Of a stretch of 64,000 bases of DNA, positions 43,532-52,221 are shown one piece after another. The notes under the pieces are model-generated. The model ran no database searches. It was not told where the DNA came from and worked only from the letters and a program-made list of their open reading frames with translations. Each line of letters begins with the position of its first letter. Position 1 is the first letter of the stretch. This stretch comes from a methanogenic archaeon ISO4-H5. Its GTDB lineage: Archaea; Thermoplasmatota; Thermoplasmata; Methanomassiliicoccales; Methanomethylophilaceae. Position numbers and translations under genes: made by a program. Location: positions 1,302,001 through 1,366,000 of the forward strand of contig CP014214.1 in assembly GCA_001560915.1 (NCBI GenBank), given 5' to 3'.

Positions 43532-44176
43532 ATGACAGGTCAGAACATTAGTACGCATTACAGGATAGGATTATTCGGAGTGTCGAGGAGCGGCAAGAAC
43601 TACACCATCGACGACTTCATCGGACTGGCGAAAGACAACGGGATAGAATTCGTCCACATGTCCCCCATGGACATGATCCGTGCTCGTCTCGGCAGCCGCA
43701 GACTGCGTGATATGCCAGACGATGAAAAACGTGCACTCGTGACAGAGGTCAGGGAAGAGATCGACCGCATCGCCAAGGACCACAACATCATCGTGGACGA
43801 ACACTTCTGCTACCCCTCCACATTCGGCGGGAAGAAGCTGGAAAACGGATACTACGACGAGAAGCTCCCGCACGACATCCTCCATGATATGAGGTACAAA
43901 GTGGATTACGAGGTGGTCTTCCCCCGTTACGAATCCTAGAAATACGATCTGCTCGCAGTGATGAGTCTGGACCCGGAAATCATCGTGGAAAGGTCCAGAA
44001 CCTCCGAGGGGGCGAAATACAATCCCTACGTCACCGCTGAGGAGATTGCAGAGTGGCAGAAGGCTGAGATAAGCGGGATCGCCAGGGAAAGCCAGGTCCC
44101 CGTCTTCCTGATAACCGACCCGCGTAAATCGGGTATGTTGCTGTGGAAGGCGGCCAGGACCGCCTTGTTCCACTGA
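43532..44176 (+). CDS. P-loop kinase paralogue with in-frame amber codon (possible pyrrolysine) at 43937
   Basis: Read through one TAG, the frame encodes 214 residues. P-loop GLFGVSRSGKN (about 13-23) and VDEHFCYP match the kinase at 40435-41133. The TAG is codon 136 and aligns with a Gln in the paralogue (PRFGTQFYDL against PRYES-TAG-KYDL). Similarity continues after it (LLAVMSLDPEIIVERSRTSEG region), with no frameshift. CAG to TAG is a single transition. In an organism with pyrrolysine decoding the protein may be full length with Pyl at 136; otherwise it is a nonsense pseudogene. A GGAAGTGA site precedes the ATG. Confidence 0.8.
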
Positions 44177-44341
44177 TGGAAAAACAGTTTGGCAGCAATA
44201 CAGCAGCATGGTGAAGAGCAATCCGCCGACGAAGGACTCGGCGATGCCAGGTCCCTTCTCGCCTTTCTTCTTCTTTGCCATGGGAAACCGAATGTAACGG
44301 AGGTAAGGACTTCCGCAGAAACAAGAAACAAAGGAGAAGAA

Positions 44342-44498
44342 ATGAGTGAGCCCAATGAGATTAACATTCGCGAGGTACTTGAGATCTGCACGGAGGATGT
44401 TGTTTCCCGGGGATTATCTTGAGGCTCTCGAGTTCGTTTTTCATTCAGTGCTAGGGATACTCGAAGAAGGCACGTCCGAAATTACTGGTCATCGATGA
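44342..44498 (+). pseudogene. Short frameshifted gene remnant
   Basis: An AAGGAG site five bases before an ATG starts a helical-looking sequence (NEINIREVLEICTED). It stops after 26 codons, but moving one base at about 44399-44403 gives FPGDYLEALEFVFHSVL up to a TGA at 44496-44498. I read this as a small gene with a one-base frameshift. Family unknown. Confidence 0.35.
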
Positions 44499-44985
44499 AG
44501 ATGATCTTTATCTTGGGAGGTACCTCGAAATCGACAATGCTATCATTTACAGCTATTTCGAATTCCGGTATGGTCTCGAACACGACCTCCTCGAGGTTGG
44601 AACAATCGCCGATGGCCTGGTGGCTGACTAACTCCAGGGTATGGGGCATGTTAATCTTGACCAGACTGTCGCAACGGATGAAGGCTCCGGTACCTATCGC
44701 CGTCACACCCTCTGGCACAGTGTATTCGGTCTCTGTTCTCCCTGCAGGATAGGCTACTAGTTCCGTATCGCCCTTGCTGAAAAGGACCCCGTCACTCGAG
44801 AAAAACCATTCGTTGGTGTCCTTCACCTGGATATTCTTCACGTTCATGTATCCTATGTTCTCGATACTGTCCGGGAGCACCACTGTATCCACCCCTGAAC
44901 TGAACGCTGAGTCGGAGATTTCCTTCACACCCTCCGGGACCTCATACACCTGTCCCTGGTGCGGAGGAGACATGGTAATCCGCAA
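44482..44985 (-). pseudogene. Leucine-rich-repeat (BspA-type) gene fragment
   Basis: From about 44950 down to 44482 the minus strand encodes LRR_5/BspA-like repeats (VPEGVKEISDSAF, VPEGVTAIGTGAF, LVKINMP). The 5' end runs into DNA that on the plus strand encodes a topoisomerase-type zinc ribbon, so the first residues are not real protein. No signal peptide or promoter is visible. It is the 3' part of a larger surface-type protein gene that was cut by recombination. Confidence 0.6.
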
Positions 44986-45082
44986 GGGTCCCCACGGAAG
45001 ATTCTACGGCTGTTCCAATTTCCCGAAGACCGGTTGCAAGTATACCGTTCAGGACAAACTCCCAGATCTGGGCAAAAGATGA
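44936..45082 (+). pseudogene. Topoisomerase-type zinc-ribbon gene fragment
   Basis: The plus strand encodes CPWCGG, then GRFYGCSNFPKTGCKYT, the C4 zinc ribbon found at the end of DNA topoisomerase I and some nucleases, followed by a short tail and TGA. There is no start upstream; the DNA before it belongs to the opposing LRR fragment. It is the 3' end of a lost gene. Confidence 0.6.
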
Positions 45083-45286
45083 ACCTCAATAAATACCGGG
45101 ACTAATCATGGAGTGAAGTTCTCACCTATCAACCAGAAGATAATGTCCGCTTACGGGCCTTTGGGAGGTTCTTGTTGCCAACGCAATAGAAGTGAATTTC
45201 AATGATGGTCCTCCAGCCACAGGTTCTCGTTCGTGTGGTAATTATTCCGGTGCCCTTATAGGATCGATCTGCGATTATCCTCTGGA
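45083..45286. other. Spacer with decayed copy of the ENFTP gene end
   Basis: On the minus strand the DNA reads as a broken frame (NENLW, two stops, then ENFTP-stop near 45113) similar to the remnant at 34065-34256. No promoter for the helicase gene stands out. Confidence 0.3.
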
Positions 45287-48109
45287 ATGACCTCTATCCC
45301 TCCGGCCGCCTTCCCGCTGAACGACATCTCCGCGGGCAGGATGGACCTGATTTATAACGATACGGAATCCAACAGGAAGGTTCTCACCACCCTCCAGAAG
45401 GAGATCTCCGACTGCGACAGATTCGATTTCTCCGTCGCGTTCATCACCAGGAGCGGCATGGCCTGCATCAATCAGCTGCTGGACAACACCAGGGATAAGG
45501 TCAAAGGCAGGATCATCACCACCGACTACCTCAACTTCAGCGAACCTGCCGCTCTCAGACAGCTCCTGAGGTTCTCAAACATTGAGGTTAGGATCTACTC
45601 CCGCCAGAACTTCCACACCAAAGGATACATCTTCCACAAGGGGAAGGAGACCAGTCTGATGGTGGGCAGTTCTAACATTACCCAGGATGCCCTGAACGTC
45701 AACAAGGAATGGAACATCTGGTATTCCACCACCGACTCCGATAACCTCTTCCTGGGGACCACAGTCAGCGAGTTCGAATCCATGTGGAAGCAGTCCGTCC
45801 CCCTCACCGAGGAATGGATCCAGGAGTACGAGCCGAGGCATCTCCGTTCCAAGATCGAAAGGCAGACCGAGCTGCAGGCCCGCAGGAACGACCCCGTGGT
45901 GATCACCCCCAACGAGATGCAGAAGGATGCTCTGGAGAACCTCTGCAAACTCAGGAACTCCGGTGCCGACAAGGCTTTGCTCATCTCAGCCACCGGAACC
46001 GGAAAAACCTATCTGTCAGCGTTCGATGTGAAGGAATCACAATCCAAGAAGGTGCTCTTTCTGGTTCACCGTGAACAGATTCTCGACGATGCCCGTGAGA
46101 GTTACAAGGATATCCTCGGTAACGGAATCAGGACCGGAAAGATCACCGGAATCTCCAAGGATTTCGATGCGGACTACATCTTCTCCACCATCCAAACGAT
46201 GTCCAAACCTGACATCCTGGCACATTTCAAACCAGACCATTTCGACTACATCATATGCGACGAGGCACACCACGCAGTTGCCAAACAATACAACAGCATC
46301 GTCGACTACTTCAGACCCAAGTTCATGCTCGGCATGACCGCCACTCCCGAGAGAATGGATTCCGGCGACGTTTTCAAGAGGTTCAACCACAACATCGCCT
46401 ACGAAATCCGTCTCCAGGACGCCCTCGAAAAGAACATGCTCTGTCCCTTCCACTATTACGGCATTACCGACATCAGCGTGGACGGGAGGCCCATCGAGGA
46501 CGATGAGGACTTCAACTCCCTGGTCTCCGAGGAGAGGATCAAACACATCATCGAGAAGATGGAGTTCTACGGTCACTCCGGCGACAGGGTAAAGGGCCTG
46601 ATCTTCTGCAGATCCATCGAGGAAGGCAGGGAATTATCCGTAAAACTCAACGAACACGGTCTCAGGACCCAATTCGTCTGCGGAAAGGATGATGCGGCTA
46701 CCAGGGAAAAGGCGGTTAACCTTCTCGAACAGGAGGACAAATCCACTGGATTGGATTACATAATTACCGTGGATATCTTCAACGAGGGTGTGGACATCAA
46801 ATCCGTCAACCAGATCGTGATGCTGAGGCCCACCCAGTCTTCCATCATTTTCATACAGCAGCTCGGACGCGGACTCAGGAAGAGGGCCCTGAACGGAGAG
46901 CTCAAGGAATACCTCGTGGTCATCGACTTCATCGGGAACTACAAGAACAACTTCATGATCCCCATCGCTCTCTCCGGCGAGCGTTCCGCCAACAAGGAGC
47001 ATCTCCGCAGGTATCTCATGAAGCAGACCATTCCCGGCTGCAGCACGGTGGACTTCGATCTCATCTCCAAGAAAAGGATCTACGATTCCATCAACCGCTC
47101 CACCGTGACCGACCTCATCAAGGGACAGTACTCCTCCCTGGTAAAGATGCTCGGCTACGAACCGACCATGACCCAGCTTGTCAAATCCTCGAGCATGGAC
47201 CCGATGGACATCATAAATCACTACGACAACTTCAACAACTTCAAGAGGGTCCTGAAACTGACCCATCACAACCTCGGGAAGGGGGAGGAACTCACCCTCG
47301 ATTACCTCTCATCCACCATACTGAACGGCAAAAGGCCCCACGAATTGGAGATTCTGAAGAACGTCATCTCCCACGGTTGCGTCGATTTTTCTGTAGTTAA
47401 AAATGAACTCGCGGACAAATACGGTATCGACTGTGACGAAGATTCGCTTCAATGTGCTATCGATGTTCTCGACAGCGATTACTCCAAGAGACTGAAATCA
47501 CCTCTCATCGAAATCAAAGAGGGTAAGGCTTACTGCACCCAGTATTTGAAGGATCTCCTCAGCAGAGATTACACGAAAGAATACGTCCTCGACATCGTCG
47601 ACTGCGGCCTCGAGATCTTCGACAGGAGATACAAAGAAGGATTCGACGGTTCCCTAAAACTCTACGAAAGGTACTCCAGGAAAGACGTCTGCCGTCTGCT
47701 GAACCTCGGAACCGAAGGAATCTCGAGCACAATCTACGGTTACGGAACCTACCGCGGCAAGTGTCCTATCTTCGTCACCTACAACAAGGACGCGAACATC
47801 AGCAAGAGCATCCAGTACAAAGAGGAGTTCACCGACAGACAGCACTTCAGCTGGATGACCCGCAGTAATAGGAACATCCGGAGCAACGATGTCGCCTGTG
47901 TTCTCGATTCCAACATAGAGAAATACTTCTTCGTACAGAAAGGAGACGATGACAGTTCCGATTTCTACTATCTAGGAAAGGTCACACCCCAAGATCCCAG
48001 GGAGACCACCATCGAGGGCAACAAGGGCGAGGCACTCCCTATCGTGAACATCAAATTGGTCCTCGAACAGCCAGTTGACGAGGGCATATACGAGTATCTC
48101 ACCAACTGA
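45287..48109 (+). CDS. PLD-like domain fused to SF2 DEAD/DEAH helicase (DUF3427 type)
   Basis: The 940-residue protein has an N-terminal phospholipase-D-type nuclease domain (FHTKGYIF near 108 and VGSSN near 127), an SF2 helicase core (SATGTGKT about 233-240, CDEAHHA about 325, MTATPERMD, QQLGRGLRK), and a C-terminal DUF3427-like region (about 640-940). This layout is known in bacterial and archaeal genomes and is linked to DNA processing or phage defence, though its role is unsettled. The remnant-rich spacer upstream (45083-45286) has no clear promoter. Later codons are more AT-rich (about 47380-47700). Confidence 0.88.
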   Translation: MTSIPPAAFPLNDISAGRMDLIYNDTESNRKVLTTLQKEISDCDRFDFSVAFITRSGMACINQLLDNTRDKVKGRIITTDYLNFSEPAALRQLLRFSNIEVRIYSRQNFHTKGYIFHKGKETSLMVGSSNITQDALNVNKEWNIWYSTTDSDNLFLGTTVSEFESMWKQSVPLTEEWIQEYEPRHLRSKIERQTELQARRNDPVVITPNEMQKDALENLCKLRNSGADKALLISATGTGKTYLSAFDVKESQSKKVLFLVHREQILDDARESYKDILGNGIRTGKITGISKDFDADYIFSTIQTMSKPDILAHFKPDHFDYIICDEAHHAVAKQYNSIVDYFRPKFMLGMTATPERMDSGDVFKRFNHNIAYEIRLQDALEKNMLCPFHYYGITDISVDGRPIEDDEDFNSLVSEERIKHIIEKMEFYGHSGDRVKGLIFCRSIEEGRELSVKLNEHGLRTQFVCGKDDAATREKAVNLLEQEDKSTGLDYIITVDIFNEGVDIKSVNQIVMLRPTQSSIIFIQQLGRGLRKRALNGELKEYLVVIDFIGNYKNNFMIPIALSGERSANKEHLRRYLMKQTIPGCSTVDFDLISKKRIYDSINRSTVTDLIKGQYSSLVKMLGYEPTMTQLVKSSSMDPMDIINHYDNFNNFKRVLKLTHHNLGKGEELTLDYLSSTILNGKRPHELEILKNVISHGCVDFSVVKNELADKYGIDCDEDSLQCAIDVLDSDYSKRLKSPLIEIKEGKAYCTQYLKDLLSRDYTKEYVLDIVDCGLEIFDRRYKEGFDGSLKLYERYSRKDVCRLLNLGTEGISSTIYGYGTYRGKCPIFVTYNKDANISKSIQYKEEFTDRQHFSWMTRSNRNIRSNDVACVLDSNIEKYFFVQKGDDDSSDFYYLGKVTPQDPRETTIEGNKGEALPIVNIKLVLEQPVDEGIYEYLTN

Positions 48110-48170
48110 TTAACGTATCAATCGTTAACTCTTGGCAACGCTTATAGCCGTTAACGGACATTCCCGCGTT

Positions 48171-48524
48171 ATGTTCATAGCTTCCACCTACCAGGACGGA
48201 CAGATTTTCCAGCACTTCGGCCACACCCAGCAGTTCAAGGTCTACGAGATCGAGGACGGAAAGATCGTGTCCTCCAAGGTAGTCGACAACGGCGGCAACG
48301 GACACGAGGCACTCACCGTTTACCTGAAGAACATGGGCGTTACCAAGCTCATCTGCGGAGGCGTCGGCGGAGGAGCGATCAACGCCCTCGGAATGATGGG
48401 CATCGAGGTCTACCCCGGACTCGCCGGCAACCCCGACGATTACGTACAGGACATCGTCGACGGAAAGCTCAGTCCCAGCACCGTTTCCAACTGCTCCCAC
48501 CACGGCGAACATACCTGCCACTGA
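48171..48524 (+). CDS. NifX/NifB-type dinitrogenase iron-molybdenum cofactor domain protein
   Basis: The 117-residue protein is a single domain of the NifX/NafY/VnfX type (HFGHTQQFKVYEIEDGK start, CGGVGGGAINALGMMGIEVYPG core). Members bind FeMo-co precursors or other metal clusters. The end is Cys/His-rich (CSHHGEHTCH), a likely metal site. No nif genes are near, so a role in nitrogenase is not implied. TTATAG near 48148 would give a leaderless start at 48171; the upstream frame lacks support. Confidence 0.85.
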   Translation: MFIASTYQDGQIFQHFGHTQQFKVYEIEDGKIVSSKVVDNGGNGHEALTVYLKNMGVTKLICGGVGGGAINALGMMGIEVYPGLAGNPDDYVQDIVDGKLSPSTVSNCSHHGEHTCH

Positions 48525-48566
48525 TTCGGCGATATCTAGTTAACGGCGTTTGCCATATCGATAGAT

Positions 48567-48911
48567 ATGTTCTGTCCAAAATGCGGCGCCCGTGTCGGCG
48601 ACACCGATAAGTTCTGCCCCAGCTGCGGAACGAATCTGTTCGAATCGTCAAACAGCACCGCCACCTACAAGACCGGAAGACAGCGCGGAACCAGACCCGT
48701 CTCCGACGTACGCCTTCCCTCGTTCCTGCTGGGACTCATCCTGGGTCTCATCGGATTGGTGATCGCGCTCGTCATCTACTCCAACGGAAACGAGTTCGAG
48801 GAGAGCCCCACCGGAACCGTGATCCTCTGGTGCATCTTCGGTATGTTCTTCTGGTTCATCGTCCTCGCCGTGATCACCGTCATGATCCTCGGCGTGTCAC
48901 TGACCATGTGA
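48567..48911 (+). CDS. Zinc-ribbon membrane protein
   Basis: The 114-residue protein has an N-terminal zinc ribbon (MFCPKCGARV, then FCPSCGTNL), a basic linker, and two hydrophobic helices (about 50-72 and 83-112). The zinc ribbon would be cytosolic. Such proteins are common in archaea with unknown role. It follows the NifX-like gene by 42 nt and may be cotranscribed, though a TATA-like CCATATCG precedes it. Confidence 0.8.
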   Translation: MFCPKCGARVGDTDKFCPSCGTNLFESSNSTATYKTGRQRGTRPVSDVRLPSFLLGLILGLIGLVIALVIYSNGNEFEESPTGTVILWCIFGMFFWFIVLAVITVMILGVSLTM

Positions 48912-49041
48912 AGACCGTTACAACATTTTCCCCGCGGGGGCCTTCCCCCGCAATGACTTTTGAAAGACCCAGAACGTCATGAATCGTATCAAGCGAAACG
49001 AAAACAATGGCTCCGCCCACCCAATAGAAATGAAAAATGAG

Positions 49042-49114
49042 TGCAACCGCCGGGATTCGAACCCGGGTGGCAAGCTTGGAAGGCTTGAATCCTAACCAGC
49101 TAGATTACAGTTGC
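49042..49114 (-). tRNA. tRNA-Gly (anticodon TCC)
   Basis: The minus strand folds as a 73-nt tRNA: acceptor GCAACTG with CGGTTGC, D arm ATCT/GGAT, anticodon stem CAAGC/GCTTG with loop CTTCCAA (anticodon TCC, reading GGA), four-base variable loop, and T arm CCGGG TTCGAAT CCCGG. Discriminator base A. CCA is not encoded. No intron. The 3' end faces the defence-rich region to the left; I saw no second copy of its 3' end there. Confidence 0.97.
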
Positions 49115-49249
49115 AACTTAATCCAGAGTATAATCGTGGTGTATATAACCCTTTTGAGAACCGCTCTCTCCGATGCTGGATACTGACTTACTAACTGCAG
49201 TACCGACCGTTATATCCCCGCACCGCGAAGAACGTCCGGAGCCCATAAA

Positions 49250-50182
49250 ATGGACCGTAAAGAAATAGAGATGCTGAAGCGTTCGTCCGACGAAGCGTTC
49301 AAAGAACTGATGCACGACAGAGACGTCCTTGCCTGGACCGCCCTTGCCGTAGTTGATGAATTCAGGAACATGAAGCCTGAACAGGTCAAGAGCATGATGT
49401 GCGATGATGGTGACAGGGCCATGGGACTCAGCGAGGAACCGAACATATCGGGTGCCGGACGCATTGTCATGGACAACGTCTTCGGATTCCGTTTCCCCAA
49501 CGGGAAACGGATAGGCCTGATTCTGAACGTTGAGGCACAGAACCGCCGTCGCCCAGGATATCCGCTGAACCTCCGCGCGATGTACTATGTGACGAGACTG
49601 TTCTCCATGCAGGGAAAAAAGGAAGGATATGGGTCACTGAGCCGCGTGTATTCTGTATGGATAATGCCCCGCTCCAGCGGGAACGGCAGGGAACGCATTA
49701 GATCGTACTCCCTGCGGGAGAATGGGAATCCCAGGCATCCGATGCTCAGATACGGAGACAGGATGAAACTGGTGATAGTGAACCTGCCTCACAAATATAC
49801 CGAACGCGAGGACCCGCGGTCATTCCTCACGCTGATGTTCTCGGACCGGGATCTCAGCGATGAGCAGGTAAGAACGGCACTTGCCCAAAAATATAATATC
49901 GCTGCAGAGGCATTGTTTACTTGGAGGGGCAAATTGATGAACAGTTTGGCTGACGATGTCGAGGATTATTACACCTGGATCGGCGAAGTCAAAGGCAGAG
50001 CTGAAGGCATATCCGAGGGCATATCTGAGGGCAAGATCGAAGTTGTCCGCGACTACATAGTTTCGCAATCCCCCGGAACCATAGAGGAGGTTATTCGGAT
50101 GATCGGTATGTTCAACCTTTCCGAAGATCTCCGGAACAAGGCATTGAAGGATATTCTTGCCGAACTCGGTCTCTCCTCCTGA
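49250..50182 (+). CDS. Rpn/PD-(D/E)XK nuclease family transposase-like protein
   Basis: The 310-residue protein has the N-terminal PD-(D/E)XK domain of Rpn-like recombination-promoting nucleases: a conserved acidic residue in MDNVFGFRF and the VEAQN (ExQ) motif near 99. The C-terminal part has short repeats (AEGISEGISEGK) typical of the family. Despite the transposase name these proteins mostly act as DNA endonucleases in RecA-independent exchange. Its stop directly abuts the end of the opposing P-type ATPase gene. No inverted ends surround it. Confidence 0.85.
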   Translation: MDRKEIEMLKRSSDEAFKELMHDRDVLAWTALAVVDEFRNMKPEQVKSMMCDDGDRAMGLSEEPNISGAGRIVMDNVFGFRFPNGKRIGLILNVEAQNRRRPGYPLNLRAMYYVTRLFSMQGKKEGYGSLSRVYSVWIMPRSSGNGRERIRSYSLRENGNPRHPMLRYGDRMKLVIVNLPHKYTEREDPRSFLTLMFSDRDLSDEQVRTALAQKYNIAAEALFTWRGKLMNSLADDVEDYYTWIGEVKGRAEGISEGISEGKIEVVRDYIVSQSPGTIEEVIRMIGMFNLSEDLRNKALKDILAELGLSS

Positions 50183-52006
50183 TTATTTCGTTCCGACAAA
50201 GAGCAGCAGGAACGAGCTTACCACGACTGCCACTGACCCAACGTTGTGAATGATGGCTCCCATGACGGCACCCACCGTGCCGGTCACTGCCAGGGCGACG
50301 GCCATGGCGTTCCAGCTCATACCGAATGCTATGTTGATCTTGATGCGTCCGAGCATCTTCTTCGTCAGGAACTGGAGATGTGGCACCTTCCCCACCTCGT
50401 CGCCGACGATCACCATGTCAGCCACACCTACTGTGATGCCGCTCCCGGTGCCGCCCATGGCTATACCTACATCTGCCGCCTTGAGGGACGGGGCATCGTT
50501 GATGCCGTCCCCGATCATGCAAACCACGTGACCATCTTCCTTCAGAGCCACAATGCGGGCGACCTTGTCCTCCGGCCTGCATTCCGCGGTGTACTCGGAG
50601 ATGCCTGCCTGCTCCGCCACCCTGGCGGCCGCTACGGGTGAGTCCCCTGTGAGCATGACGCATTCCGTACCGTTGGCGCGTATGTCGGAGATGGTTTCGG
50701 AGACACCGTCACGCATCCTGTCGGAAACGGAGATGAAACCAACGGGGACGGAATCGGCGGTGACGCAGATCACCGACTCCCCCGAGGAGAAGGGAATAGA
50801 AATACCAGTGAAGGCGGGGTTGCCGACCTTCACAAGCCTGCCGTCGACCGTGGCGGAGATCCCTCTGCCCACTGTAACCTCAACTCCCTCGGCTTCGCCG
50901 AGGGGCATGTCCCCGCACCTGGCGAGGATCGCTCCCGCATAGGGATGTTCGGAGGATTTCTCAACTGTGCCAGCATACCTAAGTAGCTGTTCCTTGGTGA
51001 AGCCCTCGGCAGGGTTCACTGAGGTTACGTACGGCTTGCCTTCGGTCAGGGTTCCGGTCTTGTCGAACACCAGCCTGTCGGTGTGAGCCATCTTCTCCAA
51101 GGCATCGCCATCCCTTACTAGGATGCCGTGCTTGGACAGGTTCCCGATGGCCGCCACCACCGCAGTGGGAGTGGCCAATATGAAGGCACAGGGACAGAAT
51201 ACAATCATGACAGTGAGCGCCCTGGAGACCTCCTGGGTCAACAGGTATGTGGCAGCGGCGATCACGAACACCAATGCCACTAGGTAGGTCGCCCATTTAT
51301 CCGCAACCTTCACCACCCTGGTACGCTCGGCGTCGGTGCTCTCCACCATGTCGACCAATCTCTGGAAGGATGAATCCTGCGCGGTGCAGGTGACCTCCAT
51401 GTCGAAGGTCCCCAGCTGGTTCACGGTACCGCTGAACACCTCAGAACCTTCCTCCTTGGCAACAGGCACCGACTCCCCGGTAAGGGAGGACTGGTCCACG
51501 TAGCTGTGTCCCGAGACCACATTACCGTCCAGGGGAACGGTGTCGCCGGGCAGGATGCGGATGATCTGCCCGACCCTGACCGATTCGGCATCTACCTCCG
51601 TCTCTTTTCCGTCTATAATCAGACGGGCCTTGGAGGGCACCATGCTTATCAGTTTCTCGATACCTGCCCTGGACCTGTCTGCCGAGATGTCCTCCAGCAG
51701 ACCTCCCAGCTCCATGATGAACGCGACCTCTCCGGCAGCGAACCACTCCTGCAGGATCAGAGAAGCCACGATAGCCACCGCCACCAGGACGTCCGCTTTG
51801 ATATCATGCCTTAGAATCAATCCTGTGACCGCTTCGTAAAGAATCGGGGTTCCGCACAGTATGATGGCTACCCAAGCGGGATCGACCGGGAGATCCTTCC
51901 CGAAGAAGAAGGATATCACCAGCGATATTCCCGCCAGTATGACGAAGAGTGCCGTCCTCTTTAGATCGTCTCGGAAGAATTCGACGATTGCGCTCTTTTT
52001 TTCCAT
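50183..52006 (-). CDS. Zn/Cd-type P1B ATPase without N-terminal HMA domain
   Basis: The 607-residue pump has the motifs TGES, CPC in MIVFCPCAFILATP, DKTGTLTEGKP (phosphorylated Asp about 315), MLTGDSP and GDGINDAPSL. The HP pair (SSEHP) is present. About eight membrane helices are predicted. It lacks the N-terminal metal-binding domain of most CadA/ZntA proteins, so length is about 100 residues shorter. Zn, Cd or Co export is likely from the CPC motif class. It converges directly on the Rpn gene. Upstream is 215 nt with a possible promoter for it and the aquaporin hairpin. Confidence 0.92.
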   Translation of the reverse strand: MEKKSAIVEFFRDDLKRTALFVILAGISLVISFFFGKDLPVDPAWVAIILCGTPILYEAVTGLILRHDIKADVLVAVAIVASLILQEWFAAGEVAFIMELGGLLEDISADRSRAGIEKLISMVPSKARLIIDGKETEVDAESVRVGQIIRILPGDTVPLDGNVVSGHSYVDQSSLTGESVPVAKEEGSEVFSGTVNQLGTFDMEVTCTAQDSSFQRLVDMVESTDAERTRVVKVADKWATYLVALVFVIAAATYLLTQEVSRALTVMIVFCPCAFILATPTAVVAAIGNLSKHGILVRDGDALEKMAHTDRLVFDKTGTLTEGKPYVTSVNPAEGFTKEQLLRYAGTVEKSSEHPYAGAILARCGDMPLGEAEGVEVTVGRGISATVDGRLVKVGNPAFTGISIPFSSGESVICVTADSVPVGFISVSDRMRDGVSETISDIRANGTECVMLTGDSPVAAARVAEQAGISEYTAECRPEDKVARIVALKEDGHVVCMIGDGINDAPSLKAADVGIAMGGTGSGITVGVADMVIVGDEVGKVPHLQFLTKKMLGRIKINIAFGMSWNAMAVALAVTGTVGAVMGAIIHNVGSVAVVVSSFLLLFVGTK

Positions 52007-52189
52007 GAAACCATTTCGAATTACAGGGTTTTAGTATTATCCCGCCGTTTTCCGGTGGATAGCAACTTCCTGAGAATCGTATATTCCCAGTGTGAAAAAA
52101 TCGAAAAACGTAATATCCGCGGAATAAGAATCGGAAAAAGGTATGCCGGCGTCCCGGAGGGATGTTCGGCAATCAACGTAGAAGTATTA

Positions 52190-52209
52190 GCGGGGGCGCG
52201 AGCCCCCGC
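52190..52209 (-). terminator. Hairpin after the aquaporin gene
   Basis: GCGGGGGC and GCCCCCGC form a perfect 8-bp stem with a GCGA loop, 12 nt beyond the aquaporin stop. On the minus strand it is followed by TAATACTTC. Confidence 0.65.
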
Positions 52210-52221
52210 GGTTGAAGGGTT

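Noticed and set aside
44189-44281. Small minus-strand membrane protein starting at 44281 (KKKKGEKG, then a hydrophobic stretch)
   Set aside because: After about 35 residues the frame runs antisense into the amber kinase gene, and no stop is near. It could be a lost gene's start, but the evidence is too weak.
48171-48524. NifX-like gene as evidence for nitrogen fixation
   Set aside because: Single-domain NifX-like proteins are widespread in archaea without nitrogenase, and no nif genes are near.
49042-49114. tRNA-Gly as integration site of the defence region
   Set aside because: Its 3' end faces the region, but I found no second copy of the 3' end and no integrase gene in the window.
49250-50182. 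Rpn-like gene as an insertion sequence
   Set aside because: No inverted ends or target duplications flank it, and Rpn proteins act as endonucleases rather than as self-moving elements.
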